Of a DNA stretch of 20,472 nt, positions 8,397 through 19,051 are shown in pieces (position 1 is the first letter of the stretch; each line of letters begins with the position of its first letter). Made by a program: the position numbers and the translations under genes. The notes beneath the pieces were generated by a model, which did no database searches, had not been told where the DNA came from, and saw nothing but the letters and a program-made list of their open reading frames with translations. Source of the stretch: Ettlia oleoabundans (taxonomy: Eukaryota; Chlorophyta; Chlorophyceae; Chlamydomonadales); NCBI GenBank assembly GCA_019693395.1, contig JAAMXP010001201.1, positions 86,667 to 107,138 on the forward strand, given 5' to 3'.

Positions 8397-11300
8397 CTAG
8401 AACTGCGCAGTCTCAGTGGACCCCTTGAGGGCGGTGGTGGAGCTCTGGCCGCCGCTCACAACCTCGCTGACGGCATCAAAGTACCCTGTGGCTGCCTCGC
8501 GTTGATGGCGCACGCCTGTTGGGTCAGGTGGGCAGCGGGCCACACACGACGGGGTACAAGGCGAGTAAAAGTGGGCGCTTAGGTGGGCGGAAGTGGGCGG
8601 CGCAGAATGGGATGAAGGTGGGCCAACAGGCAGTTGCAGGCAGAAGCCAGCAACCGGCACAGCACAGCAAAGCACAACACAGTGCAGCCCGTTCAGAATG
8701 CACAGCAGCGCCTTGTGATACCAGAAACACAAGCAAGCCGGCAGACTGCAGCCTTGGGGCCGGCAGCAGCAGCGACACCCACATGTGTATCCGTCCTTCT
8801 CCCGTGCAAACTCCTTCTGCTGCAGCTCGCTGTATGCGGCCATGCCTCGCTCGCGGTAACCGCTGGCTAGGTCAAACATGGAGTAGTTGAGGGCGTGGTA
8901 ACCTGTACGTGTGCACATTGATTGCAAGACGTGTGTGATGACGCGAATGATGGGAGGAATGGAAAGGGTGGCAAAGCTTTTAGGTGTGAAATAGGAAAGG
9001 GAGCATTAATCTTTGCAGAGCCGCCCAGCACAAACCAACTCTACCACTTGAACGATCCTTAGAGATCCAGAGCGAAGCCCACCTGCAAGTGTGACGTACT
9101 GGAACTTGCACCCGGCCCACCTATCCAGCCATCCGCCCAGCGCAGACGGCGCTTACCAACGCTCAACACACCAATGCCCCGACCACTAAAGCATACCCGC
9201 CTGACCAAAGGGCAGGCACCGCCCCAACTCCCTCACCACACCCGCCACAGCTTACCTGCCAGTGTGACGAACTGGAACTTGTACCCCATTTTGCCCAGCT
9301 CCTGCTGGAAGGTTGCAATCTGCTCCTTGCTCAAGTTCTTCTCCCAGTTGAAGGAGGGGGAGCAGTTGTAGGCCAGCATCTTGCCCGGGAACTTGGCGTG
9401 GATGCCCTCTGCGGCAGGCGGCGGGGTAGATGATAGGGGAGATTTCCTTGTGCGGCATGCATGCATGCGGCTGTGTGTGGGGTGGGTTGGGCTGGATTGG
9501 GTGTATAATGCGATGCTTGATAGCAGGATAGCGGCATGTAGCGGATCGAACGTTGGCTAGAACGCCTTCTGCCTGGCTGTCAGTTTGACCTCAAGGCAGT
9601 TACTGCTTGCTGCCCAGTGATTGAAGGTCGTGGTGAGGACGCAGGTTTCTACAGCAGGGCTTTGGGCTTGAATGCTGGCATGCATACTGGAAAACCGCAG
9701 CACACAGCAAATGAATTGTGTGCTGCCTATGGCTGTCTCCCCACCACAATCTGATCCACTGAACTTACCAGCAAACTCGCGGGCCTCCTCCATATCTGGC
9801 GTGGAGGTCTCACACCAGATCAGGTCGGCATAAGGGGCGTAGGCCAGGCCGCGTGCGATGGCCAGCTGCAGCAGGACGAATGGGTGGGGAGGCAGGCTTG
9901 CAGGAGGGATGGGTAGGGAGGAGGGTGGGCAGTTGGTGTGTTGGCAGGGGTGGGCATAGGCCAGGCCAGGCCGGTGCCACCCAGCAGAATGCAGAAGGGA
10001 ACAATGGAGGGCAGCCGGGCAGCAGGTGTGTGGGACGGCGGGGCGTGCCGGCGCAAGGCGGGTAGGAATGCAGGGACTAGCGGGCAGGCACACAGGCAGG
10101 CGGAGCATGGAGGTGGGGTGATGGGCAATAACCAAATCGCTTAAGCAAGACGCTCTTTGCTTAGTTGCTGGCAAGGAAGGGAAGGGAGGATGGTAGAACA
10201 ATTGAGGCAGCCATGCCACCGCAAGCAGGCAGTGCAGTGCATCAGCCGCGTGGCAGCCAAGCAGCAGCCGCTGCACCAGGCACCTTCACCCCGCAGAGAC
10301 GCACGCACCCCCCTGCAACACTGTCAGAAAGGCCAAACAAAAAAAACCTGGCGAGCCGCCGCACCTTTACGCCGCAGTTGACGTAGAAGAAGCCCTCTGG
10401 GGTGCGTTTGCCTGTGGTGAAGGGCTTGTCTGCCTCGTCCACGTCGCTGGTGAGCAGGTTGGCAGAGTGGGCGTCGGTGCGGGCGATGAGCACGGTGGGA
10501 ACGCCCGCCACGTCGGCAGCCAGCCGGGCTGCAGCACACCGCGGCGATGAGGCAGTCAGGATAAGGGGAAAGGTGCCGGCAGGCCGGGCTGCCAGCCAGG
10601 GGACAGGACTGTGCAATGGCCCGAGGCCATTGGCGCTCTTGCTAGCGCAATACATCCGGCAGCTGTGCTTGTTACAGGTATCATTCCGGGGCAGCGGTTG
10701 AGCAGCACACTAGCACGCCACTCAGCCCCCGCTCCTCTTTGCCCGCACTTGGGCTGTAGGTTATCAACCCTAACTCACTACTCACTATAGGTCCTGGGCT
10801 GGGGCATAGGACATAATAATGTGAACACCAACACCCAAACCAAAGTGTGCAGCGCGCAAGCGTACAAGCTCACCGGCAATCAGGTTGCGCACTGCCTGCT
10901 GCGTGGGCACCAGCACCTTTCCTCCCAGGTGGCCGCACTTCTTCTCAGAAGACAGCTGGTCCTCAAAGTGAACTGCGGTACAAAGCGGTACATATGACTG
11001 GTGGTAAGCACTAGCAACGCAACACGCTGCATAAATGAGGGATAGACAGGCACGTGTTGCTTGTGCTGAGCAGGCAGGCGGCAGGGGCTGCTGCATACGG
11101 GGGAAGAAAGTTGCAGAGGACTGCTCAAAGCAGGCTGGCAGCAGCAGGCGGGCAAAGCAACATACATATAGACGCGCAAAGCACTGCAGCACAAGCACGC
11201 AGTAGGCAGCTTCTGGTGTGCACCCTAAACTCATCTACTCACCGCCGGCGGCGCCTGCCTCAATCAGGTGCTTGGTGAGCTCATAGGCATTGAGGGGCCC

Positions 11301-12657
11301 ACCAAAGCCAGCCTCTGCGTGGAGGCACACGTAGACAAAAAAGAAAAGTGGCGGTTCAATAGCTTCGCAAGGAAGAACGCTAATTGCTGCACCGCGAGTC
11401 AATGGGTTGGCAGGTTTATATTACCCCAGCGGGCTTTGTGTGGCTCGACCATCACGCCCTGTTGCTGGCTGTGTTCTTCCCATTCACATTGCACAAGCTA
11501 ATGACCCCCAACAGATCTCCCTCGTCCTTGCTTGCTGTGGAGTACCCATTCGCCACACAAGTTGATGGCACCTGTGAGCTTCCTCACCTGCATCCGCCAC
11601 AATGGGCAGGAAGTAGTCGCGCGTCACCTTGCCCTCAGCATACTCAATCTGGTCGGCACGCTGAAGGGCCTGCACCACAAAGCAAAAGGGAAATGGGCAG
11701 ATAACAGAGAACCGTCAGTTAGGACTTGTACGGCTTGCATATCAGCAGCAAAGCGCAGTGAGCACATTGTGCGCCCGAAAGCGGGCGATGCGATAAGCAC
11801 GGGCACCAGTGGCCAATGACGGCAGGGCTGAAAGAAGAGTAATGACGCAAGCCGCAGCTAGTGCCCTCGTTCATCAGGAAACACGCCCACATCACAAACC
11901 AACCCAACTAGCACACACAACAACTATTATTGACTGATATAAGGTGTGGGACCCTGCAAACCCCCCCCTCACGTTGTTGATGCGCTTCACCAAGACTGGC
12001 ACAGAGTTGACGGGGTAGAGCGACTGGTCGGGGTAGGTAGCGTAGGCAGTGTTGCTCTCCGCGGCTACCTGCCACCCCGACAGGTAGATGGCCTTGAGGC
12101 CTGCCTTGGCCATCTGGACGGCCTGCAGTGAGGGTGTTGGGGTGGTGCAAAGGGGAGAGTTAAGAAAAGGCACACCAAAAATTCAAGAACCACTGATAAA
12201 AGCAGAGAGGCAGGAAAATGGCCGAAAACCGGGCAGTAGACAAGTGCTTGAAACTATAAAACATACGTAGCGCACTGGTCAGCAGGAGGAAAGCAATGTC
12301 GGCTTGAGGGCATCACGGCAGAAGCAACATAGGATGTGAGGTTTTGTACGGTGCACAGCACGTGCAGTGAACAGGAACCGCAACGCAAATGGTACCACCC
12401 GCACTTCATGCCAGAAGCACCCACCCTTGGTCTCGGATGCAGCCCCAGTGCCGGCGCACCTGGTTGCCCGACAGCGCTCCCAGAGCGTGCACGTAGGGCT
12501 CGTTGTTTAGAAGCTCCCAAAGCTTTTCCGCGCCGCGCTGCGCCAGCGTATTTTCAATCTTGAGGCTGCCGCGAAGCCGCTGCACATCCTGCTCGGTGTA
12601 AGGGCGCGTGAGGCCCTCAAACCGGCCCGCAGGGGCTTTGACGTCAGAAAAGGTCAT
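8397..12657 (-). CDS. ICL1: Isocitrate lyase (glyoxylate cycle), proximal-exon form
   Basis: The enzyme cleaves isocitrate to glyoxylate and succinate, letting cells grow on acetate or fatty acids. Ten exons fit in phase: 12657-12460, 12122-11973, 11669-11588, 11314-11243, 10972-10874, 10528-10365, 9865-9769, 9408-9256, 8902-8783 and 8515-8397 (TAG). They give 417 residues, the size of bacterial and algal enzymes and shorter than land-plant ones. Motifs include [20 protein letters not shown] (from about 61), [38 protein letters not shown] with the catalytic KKCGH at 178-182 (Cys180), [12 protein letters not shown] near 272, NCSPSFNW near 302, and the C-terminal [18 protein letters not shown]. 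The protein begins with no targeting peptide and ends in AQF, not a PTS1 tripeptide, so a cytosolic location is likely. A second terminal exon lies at 8006-8124. The next gene upstream on the same strand is the succinate/fumarate carrier. Confidence 0.96.
9081..9113 (-). repeat. Partial copy of the 3' end of isocitrate lyase exon 8 inside intron 8
   Basis: A 33-base segment matches the end of exon 8 and its splice donor (9254-9286) at 30 of 33 positions. Read on minus it encodes CKFQYVTLA followed by a usable GT donor; the real exon has YKFQFVTLA. There is no convincing acceptor in front of it, so it looks like an exon fragment and not a functional exon. Confidence 0.7.
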
Positions 12658-13821
12658 GCTCTATGCGCAAAAGAATGGGCAGGGCAAAAGCTGATGTTAG
12701 GAAGAGGTTGCGGGGCAAACAGGGCATGGGCGGCGGCAGCATGCAACTGCAGCCCAGCGACCGTGTCGGCAGCGGTAGCGCCCGGCTCGGCACATTTCCG
12801 CCACACATTTGGGGCGGCTGCACTGCACATTACGTGGCTGGGTGGCGAGTTGGGTCGCATCTAACACGCCGGCGGCAACCGCAATAGGCGTGATTCGGTG
12901 TCGAGAAGCTGCTTGAGGGCCGATGCACAGCATGGGGCAGGCTTTCGGACATACGCCGTCTTTGGGTTCACTCACTGGGGGTGTGATGAGCGTTGCAGCG
13001 TCCAGCGGCGGCGGGAGAGCTAGCGGCACCGAAAGGAGCAAAATGCAGGAAACAGCTTGTCAAGTGCACTCCCGGGCACAGTACGAATGAACGAATTGAG
13101 AGCGGCCGAGCACCTTTCCTTGAACGGGTTGAATTTTAGTAACCTGTTTGGGCGAGGTATTGGAGGCCCTTGAGGCCCTGGCAGTCCCTTACATGTATAA
13201 TCAACGTCTCAATCAAGAAGTTACGCTTGTCGGGCCATCCTGGGGTTCCGCCCTCGCATCTTTTGCCTTGACTGCAACACTGCCCGCCACCAGCTGCACA
13301 ACACGAATAGCACGTCACCGCCCTCGCTCTCAACGTCCCACATTTTAACGCTACAACGCTACTGTTACACAACGATAATGGCAGAACATAGGAAGCCTCT
13401 GCCGATAGCAGGGTCACCGCTAAGTCACTAAATCTATCAAAATTGGAGCCGCAAAAAGGGGTAAATGAGCCGGAAGGGCAGCATTCATTCATCAAAGGGG
13501 GACGCGCAGACAAAAATGAAAAGAATAACAGAGGAAAATTGTGCAGGGATTCAATCCAGACAACAGGGAGGTCCTGGGCAGGGAAGCATGGTGCAAGTCG
13601 AAAAGGGTGCCAGGCATGTACACTATGTATCTATGTAACGAGCGTAACACGAACAAGCGTACGACATGAGGGTACCGGGCAGGCAGGCGGAGCGGGCTTG
13701 CTCAAATCTGATCCGTGCCTGGCTGGCAATGCTGGTAGAGGGAGCAAGCAGGTAAATGCAGGTCTAGCATGGAGGGTATGGGCAGCAAAGCGGCTCAGCT
13801 GGGCAGGCCCGCATGCCAGCC
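12658..13821. other. Isocitrate lyase promoter side and carrier 3' UTR
   Basis: No gene is recognised in these 1.16 kb. The low-coordinate part must hold the isocitrate lyase promoter and 5' UTR, and the high-coordinate part the 3' UTR of the carrier. A 125-residue minus-strand frame (13136-13513) is Cys/Ser-rich without family features and is probably UTR. I could not identify a specific acetate-response element by eye. Confidence 0.45.
13365..13369 (-). terminator. Candidate poly(A) signal of the succinate/fumarate carrier
   Basis: This is the first minus-strand TGTAA (TTACA on plus) after the carrier stop codon, implying a 3' UTR of about 460 bases. A second motif at 13189-13193 is an alternative. 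Confidence 0.3.
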
Positions 13822-16188
13822 TCACGCGGCCGCCACCTGCTCGCGTCGCTGCCGCTCAAAATATCCTGTTATCTGATCGCTGACAGACCACACGATGGCC
13901 TGCCCAGGAGGCGTGCGCGCCAAGCGCGGCACAAGGCCCTTCCAAAGCGCGGCCAAGCCCTCTGTCCTACCAATAGAGGTGAGGCAGTGGAAGAACCCGT
14001 TGTACTGCGGGCCGCCCTTGCTGGAAGCTTGCCTGCAGCCACACAAAAGAGGGCAACCGGAGTCAACGCAGGCCACCCCAGCAGCAGGATAGCAGAAAAG
14101 AGGGACCAGCCACTTCTCACCCACGTTACAAGTGCAAATGCAACGGATCACAGCACACCCCCCAGCCCTACTCCACCCACCAACCCACCCATGCTCAACC
14201 GCACAAACATACACCCCAAACTTGTTTCCCACACATCGAAAACGTCCCAGCTCACATGCGCGTTTTGACGACATCAAAGGGGTTGTTTAGTATTGGCCCA
14301 ATGCATGCCGCCACAAAGCCTGACAGCGCAGACTGTGCGGGGGATAGCAGCTTGCCATCACCCTCCTGCACATACAACAGGCAGCAGGTGGCAAATAGGC
14401 AGAGGCAGGAGTGAGCACACATGTGGTGGAGTAACATTCTCGCCAGGTGACAGGTGCCTGTGCCTGCTGCTGCTCATCGGGCAGGGCAACTATCAGGTTT
14501 CAGTCACGCTAAATGAAGACCCGTACCAGAAGCACAACACCCGGCCGCAGGTCCGCCCACATCTGAGGCTGATCCCCACCAGCACAACAACACTGAGTTG
14601 TGGGTGACACCTGCAACAACAGGCCCACTCACGTGTTTGTCAAAGAAGATGCCGTCGCACACCGCCTTGCCCCAGAACAGGCTCATCTGGTTGCTGCCTT
14701 GGCGTATGGTGGTGGCAGTGGCGCCGCTCCAAAGCTTCATCACACCCTCCTCCCGTGCCACAGTCAGCGCGGTGTGGACGGGGCCCTGCGGGTGGCAAGA
14801 GGGGGAGGACTTAATAGCAACTTGACAGCTGGAATATAGTCGAGCAAGCATGCATTGGTCCTCAATTGTGAGATCAAACAACGCTGCAGTGGCAGCCAGT
14901 ACAGCAGGCACAGCAGGCATGACCGTGTCTGCCCTCCAGCAGCAGTGCCATTGCAGCCGCGTTAGCAGCTCAGCAGATGGAACACTGCAGCAGAGCACAT
15001 GACAGCAAGCGCAGCACTCGCGACCCAACCCAAGCCAAGTAGAAGCCTCACCCGATACTTCAGCAGTGCCTTGTCTGTGCCCTTCTGCTGCTGCAGCCGT
15101 GTCTTCACCACCTCAAATGGTGTCACGATCAGCAGAGCTTCAGACACACCAGCCCCCAGGCCGGCAGTCAGCCGCGCACCCTGAGATAGCTTGCCCTCCT
15201 GCAAGAGCGACCGGGGCAACAGACATTGCACCAAATGTGGTCTGCGCCAGCAAGCGACTGTAGCAATCCAACACAGCTGGCCACATGAAAGCCTGTTGGA
15301 CACAACCATGCAGCCTGTTGGTGCTGCTGCCACAATGGGCGCACACGTGTCTCCTTTCCCCCCTTTTTCATCCTTCTGCAACCCCGGGCTCCTGCCAGGC
15401 CCACTATCTGCTGTTCCCTCTCCGGCTCCCTGCACCCCCGCTTTCTGCAGCCCCCTTCCCCAGCCCCACACCTGATCCCGCATGAGCTCCAGGAAGAAAG
15501 CGTTGGATCCCATGCGCAGCGCGTACTTGAGAGTGAGCTGCCCCACAAAAGGGGTCAGACCCTTCCACAGCGACCGGACGCCTTCCTCTTGCGCGATGGT
15601 GCGACCGCAGTGCAGCATGCCTGTAAGCGAAGGCGAGTACGCAGCGGCTTGTGGGTTGAGCTGATGAAAGGACCAGACAGGCTCCGCCCCAAACAGCAAG
15701 TGCAAGTTGATGCAGCAAACAGTGGCGGGAGAAAGCACAGCAGCATGGCGCACCCTTGTACTGCCCCGAGTGGTCCAGCTGCAGCCTCGTCTTCATCACG
15801 TCAATGGGCTGCAGCATGCAGGCCTCCACCACGCCGCCAATTGAGCCAGCCACCGCCTTGACGGTGGGGCTCACCTGCATGTCAGGGGACAAGATATGGA
15901 CCATTACTACTAAACATGCAAATCAACACCTGATTGCATGCGCCATACACACAACGCACAGTGCAGCATGCCCCAGGCCAGGGACCCTTGTCTGTTGATT
16001 CTGTTGAGCAGGCCTGTCGTGCAAGTCGCAGGCCTGTGGTAGAATGAGGCCCATTAAAACCCACTCAAAGCCACTCCTTTTGGGCAGGCATGACGAGCCG
16101 CAAAGGCTAGGTCAAGGTCTGCAGGGGAACTCACCGTCACAATCCTAACATTTTGGTCGCTATTTGAAGGGCTAGATGCGCGTGACAT
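13822..16188 (-). CDS. SFC1: Mitochondrial succinate/fumarate carrier (MCF/SLC25 family)
   Basis: This inner-membrane carrier exchanges cytosolic succinate for mitochondrial fumarate. Seven exons agree in phase: 16188-16135, 15874-15754, 15620-15472, 15198-15052, 14785-14633, 14365-14256 and 14032-13822 (TGA). They give 314 residues, the family's normal size. The three carrier repeats each have a P-x-(D/E)-x-x-(K/R) signature: QPIDVMKTRLQ (Pro41), TPFEVVKTRLQ (Pro135) and NPFDVVKTRMQ (Pro237). Features typical of the plant mSFC1/yeast Acr1 branch are KAVAGSIGGVVEACMLQPID, LHCGRTIAQEEGVRSLWKGL, TLKYALRMGSNAFF and ARTPPGQAIVWSVSDQI. The ATG gives a short 18-residue polar lead, as expected since most such carriers lack a cleaved presequence. 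The gene precedes isocitrate lyase on the same strand with 1.16 kb between them. In yeast this carrier is needed for growth on two-carbon sources, which fits that neighbour. Confidence 0.93.
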
Positions 16189-17257
16189 GGCTGGCGCGAG
16201 GGGTGCCAGCCGCCCTGTCTCCTGCTTGCCTGCCGCTGCCCGGCTGAGTCAAGTGAATGGCGGGGACCACGGACAATAACTTGGGGAATGTGCAGCGCAA
16301 CTTAAAAAACCAGGCCTGCAATCAGGAGTATGCGCATGGCAGCAACCAATCGTCATTAGCTAGGTTTGAGAGGCAGCAGCGCAGCCGGTGCGGGTCACGT
16401 GGCGACGACAACAGTGCTGAAGGGTCGGAGCCTTAAACCTTTAGCTGCACTGAGCTGTTGCGACCCCCACGGGCTTTGCTGGGCGCAATGCACCGTCTCG
16501 GAGCAAGCAGCGGCGGAGCTTTGTCCGACTTCCGCAAGTGCTGGCTCCAACCGAGCGCTGCAAAAACGGGTGTCTGCTCTAAAGCTACATCGACATGCGG
16601 AGCGCTGCTCGCGGCAGAGACACAGCGTCGTTTCGGGCTCTGTGACTCCAACTGCGCCTGTAGTAAACTTACTTGGCTCGAGCACAAGCTAAGCCCTCCT
16701 TCCGCAGGTTAGCACATATTACCAGAGGAATAAATGGAGTGCACAGCATGTAGCAACACGGAGCACATTACAATCTTGTGAGCAGCAATTGGAAGGCTGG
16801 GAACGACTCAACGGGTTCCACCTTTCACTCATATGTAACGTATGATGTTGTTGTTAGGTTCACACGGGGCTGGGCTTTCGGAAATGTCACGCCCGAACTA
16901 CATGGACGTCCTCTCAGCAATCTAGCAGTTACTAGCAGGCCCTTAGAACACTACTGCCCGCTACACTGTATCTTTGCATGCCGCCGCAATAGTGGGCGCC
17001 GCCACTTTGAACGCCGCCCCGAGCGCCGCCACCGCCGATGCTGTCATTGCTGCCGACGCCAGCAGTTTGCCTGCTTATAGCCATGCCATCCCGCCGTAGT
17101 TGCATATGATTCATCTCCAAAAGCAGTTGCTGTTTGAGTCTGTATCATAGGTTGCTTGTTGCCCAATCAGCGGACTGTTGCTCTCGGCAGGCAGGAATGT
17201 CAGTAGCGTCCGACGATGAATGCCCAGTGCTGCAGTACGCCGTTTCAGTAGTCGTAT

Positions 17258-17271
17258 TTACAACGTTTACA
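17258..17271 (-). terminator. Candidate poly(A) signals for the MYND-type gene
   Basis: Two TTACA words (17258-17262 and 17267-17271) read TGTAA on minus, about 570 bases past the candidate stop at 17840. They are weak evidence that minus-strand transcription ends here. Confidence 0.25.
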
Positions 17272-17727
17272 TCATGACAAGAGGTCGTGTTTGAGCCACT
17301 CAGCTCTTCGTTGTGAGGGTGTGAAGTTGTTTGTTGATAAGGGAGGAATAGACAAGTGATGGGTGATGGAAGGGACCGCAATTTAAATTCCAAGGGTTGT
17401 TCTACTCAACGTTGCCAAGCTGGGTGAAAATTTGCATGTCTTGTGGTGCTGGCAGGGGAATTCAGTCGTCTAGGCTTTTCCTGGTTGGGAGATTGACGCC
17501 TCGGTCAGATGCTGCTCACTGGCACTGGGTTGGGTTAAAGCCGCATGCAGTGGCGACAATCGTGACCACTGCAGAAACGGGGGTGGGCAGGGCCATGTCA
17601 ACGTCAAGTGGTCAACGTTCAGCAGTCCGTGCAGGCAAAAGGTGCCATGTGGTTGGTGCACGTTGGCAAACATATGAGCCCTTAAATTAGAGTTGTGCTT
17701 TGCATGTCTACAACATTCCTGCCACAG

Positions 17728-17823
17728 CATGCACAATGCACTTCTCTGCCTGCAAGTCGAAGACAGCTATTGTGAAAAACATGCACAGTGTGTTTTCCCT
17801 GCCCGCAAGTCAAAGGTAGCTGT
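17728..17823. repeat. Imperfect tandem repeat, about 44 bases, two copies
   Basis: Segments 17728-17770 and 17780-17823 (offset 52) both start CATGCACA and share GCAAGTC, AAG and TAGCT/CAGCT blocks in the same order, with about a quarter of positions changed and one small gap. It lies in the presumed 3' UTR of the MYND candidate. Confidence 0.4.
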
Positions 17824-17839
17824 ATCATTCACGACTCAC

Positions 17840-18677
17840 TCACAGCTCCGGCTGGCCAGCCGCCAGCATGGGACCCCCGAGGGGCACGCTGCACTCCCGC
17901 TTGTGCTGCTTCCAGTGCGCCACCTGGCACTCACGGTGCAGTACACACATTTGGGCAACCATGAGGAGGCTATTGCAGCACCTCAGTAGAAGTTTCGTTG
18001 AGCAGAAGCCAACAAAACGCCCGAGTGCAGGCAGTTGGGCTGAAGTAATTTATACAGACACGGCATGACTCGCCCTACCTGCAGCACTTCAGCTTACTTG
18101 CAACGCGAGCAGGTTGCAGCCCTTGCTGCTTGCAGTACAAATTGGGAGAGGCCAGTATCCCTCAGCCAGACAGCAGATCGGAAAAAAAGCGAAGCAGTTT
18201 GCCGCTGATTGGTGTGCTTCAATTACTCTAATCGCGTCGTGGCCGTGTGCCCTGGAATCTGCCAGCAGGCAACCAACTGCTGCAGATGACCTTGCAGCTG
18301 TTGATGGCGCCGCTATTGTCAGCGAGTTCGCCTCAGTACCATCTGCGGTATTTTTCATGCCCAAGGTGAAGAAGGAGGGGCTAATGGCCAGAGGTTGACT
18401 GGCGTGCCCAAATACAGCTCCACAGCCGAAGGAGCAGAAAGGCGGGACAGTTTGAGCAGCCACCAACAGCTGCTCTTGCTTTACAGCTCAACTCTGCGAT
18501 AAGTGCGTCCACACCTACCAGACAAAAGAGGCGCGCCAGGGCGGGCACAGGTTGTCGGAGAGTGAAGCCAGTAGCCACTACAATGGGGATCGCCGTCCGC
18601 GGATACAGATGCTGTTCACCAGCTCTGTTGTCGGGTGAGCACCCAAGGAGCTTCGCCACCTCGCGCAGCTCGCTCAT
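17840..18677 (-). CDS. Probable MYND-type zinc-finger protein, with frame disruption
   Basis: The best-supported part is the last exon, 17969-17840 (TGA), whose frame encodes RECQVAHWKQHKREC and then a short tail. This matches the second half of a MYND zinc finger (YC-x-x-x-CQ-x-x-HW-x-x-H-x-x-x-C), a protein-protein interaction domain. Upstream, 18204-18098 encodes LSQFVLQAARAATCSRC and then a GTAAGC donor; CSRC would be a CxxC of the same finger. The expected Tyr-Cys is present (TACTGC, about 17943-17938) but one base out of frame with RECQ, as if one base were lost. An in-frame splice using AG at 17971-17970 exists but gives abnormal finger spacing. An ATG at 18677 opens a plausible N-terminus (MSELREVAKLLGC, then PALARLFCL with a GTAGGT donor), but I could not join it to the finger. 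It may be a decaying gene, a sequence error, or a gene with missed introns. Confidence 0.4.
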
Positions 18678-19051
18678 GCCACGTTACATATTCCCAAGGT
18701 ATCAAGATGCGTGAGTGAGGTCACGACGTTTAGCAGCAGTTGGTTGAGGTTGACAGTATGTTGTGATGCAAGCACAGGATCACGCAGTGCCAGAGAAAGT
18801 GCAACTCGTACAATGGAAAGTAGTTCCAGCGCCCTTCTGCAAAGGAGCCCAGCACTGCCACGCATATCCAGGTTGGATGCCTGCAGCTCTCTTCTTCTCT
18901 TTCATCTTGCTCCGAACACAACAATTGGATGGAAACCTCCACGCACGCTCTATTTAACGGAGCAGCGAGGGTGGCCCCGCACCGCATGCCGCAGCGCATT
19001 GCAGGCTGGTGTAACCCAAGAGCCCTGCGGCGGTAGAGCCAGTGTTTGGCG
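18678..19051. promoter_or_regulatory. Upstream region of mitochondrial EF-G (possibly shared with the MYND candidate)
   Basis: These 374 bases precede the EF-G start. A TATTTAACGG at 18951-18960, about 95 bases upstream of the ATG, is TATA-like. If the ATG at 18677 on minus is real, this is a bidirectional promoter. The function is inferred from position. Confidence 0.3.

Larger units (their letters stand above)
16189..17839. other. Gene-poor region, nothing recognised
   Basis: About 1.65 kb upstream of the carrier start must include its promoter. Frames at 16366-16712 on both strands are open but show no family features. The segment at 16980-17070 is a GCC-rich stretch that encodes Gly/Ala repeats in several frames and is probably low complexity. 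TTACA motifs at 17258-17271 and 16768-16772 could end a minus-strand transcript from the MYND candidate. No tRNA or transposon signature was seen. Confidence 0.4.

Noticed and set aside
9021..9060. tRNA-like string on minus resembling an A box (AGTGGTAGAGT)
   Set aside because: No B box (GGTTCRANTCC), no acceptor stem and no anticodon arm could be found at the right distance.
9557..10276. 239-residue minus-strand open frame
   Set aside because: Mostly isocitrate lyase intron; only 9769-9865 is a true exon.
13136..13513. 125-residue Cys/Ser-rich minus frame between isocitrate lyase and the carrier
   Set aside because: Lies in the expected carrier 3' UTR, spans a TGTAA motif, and has no family pattern.
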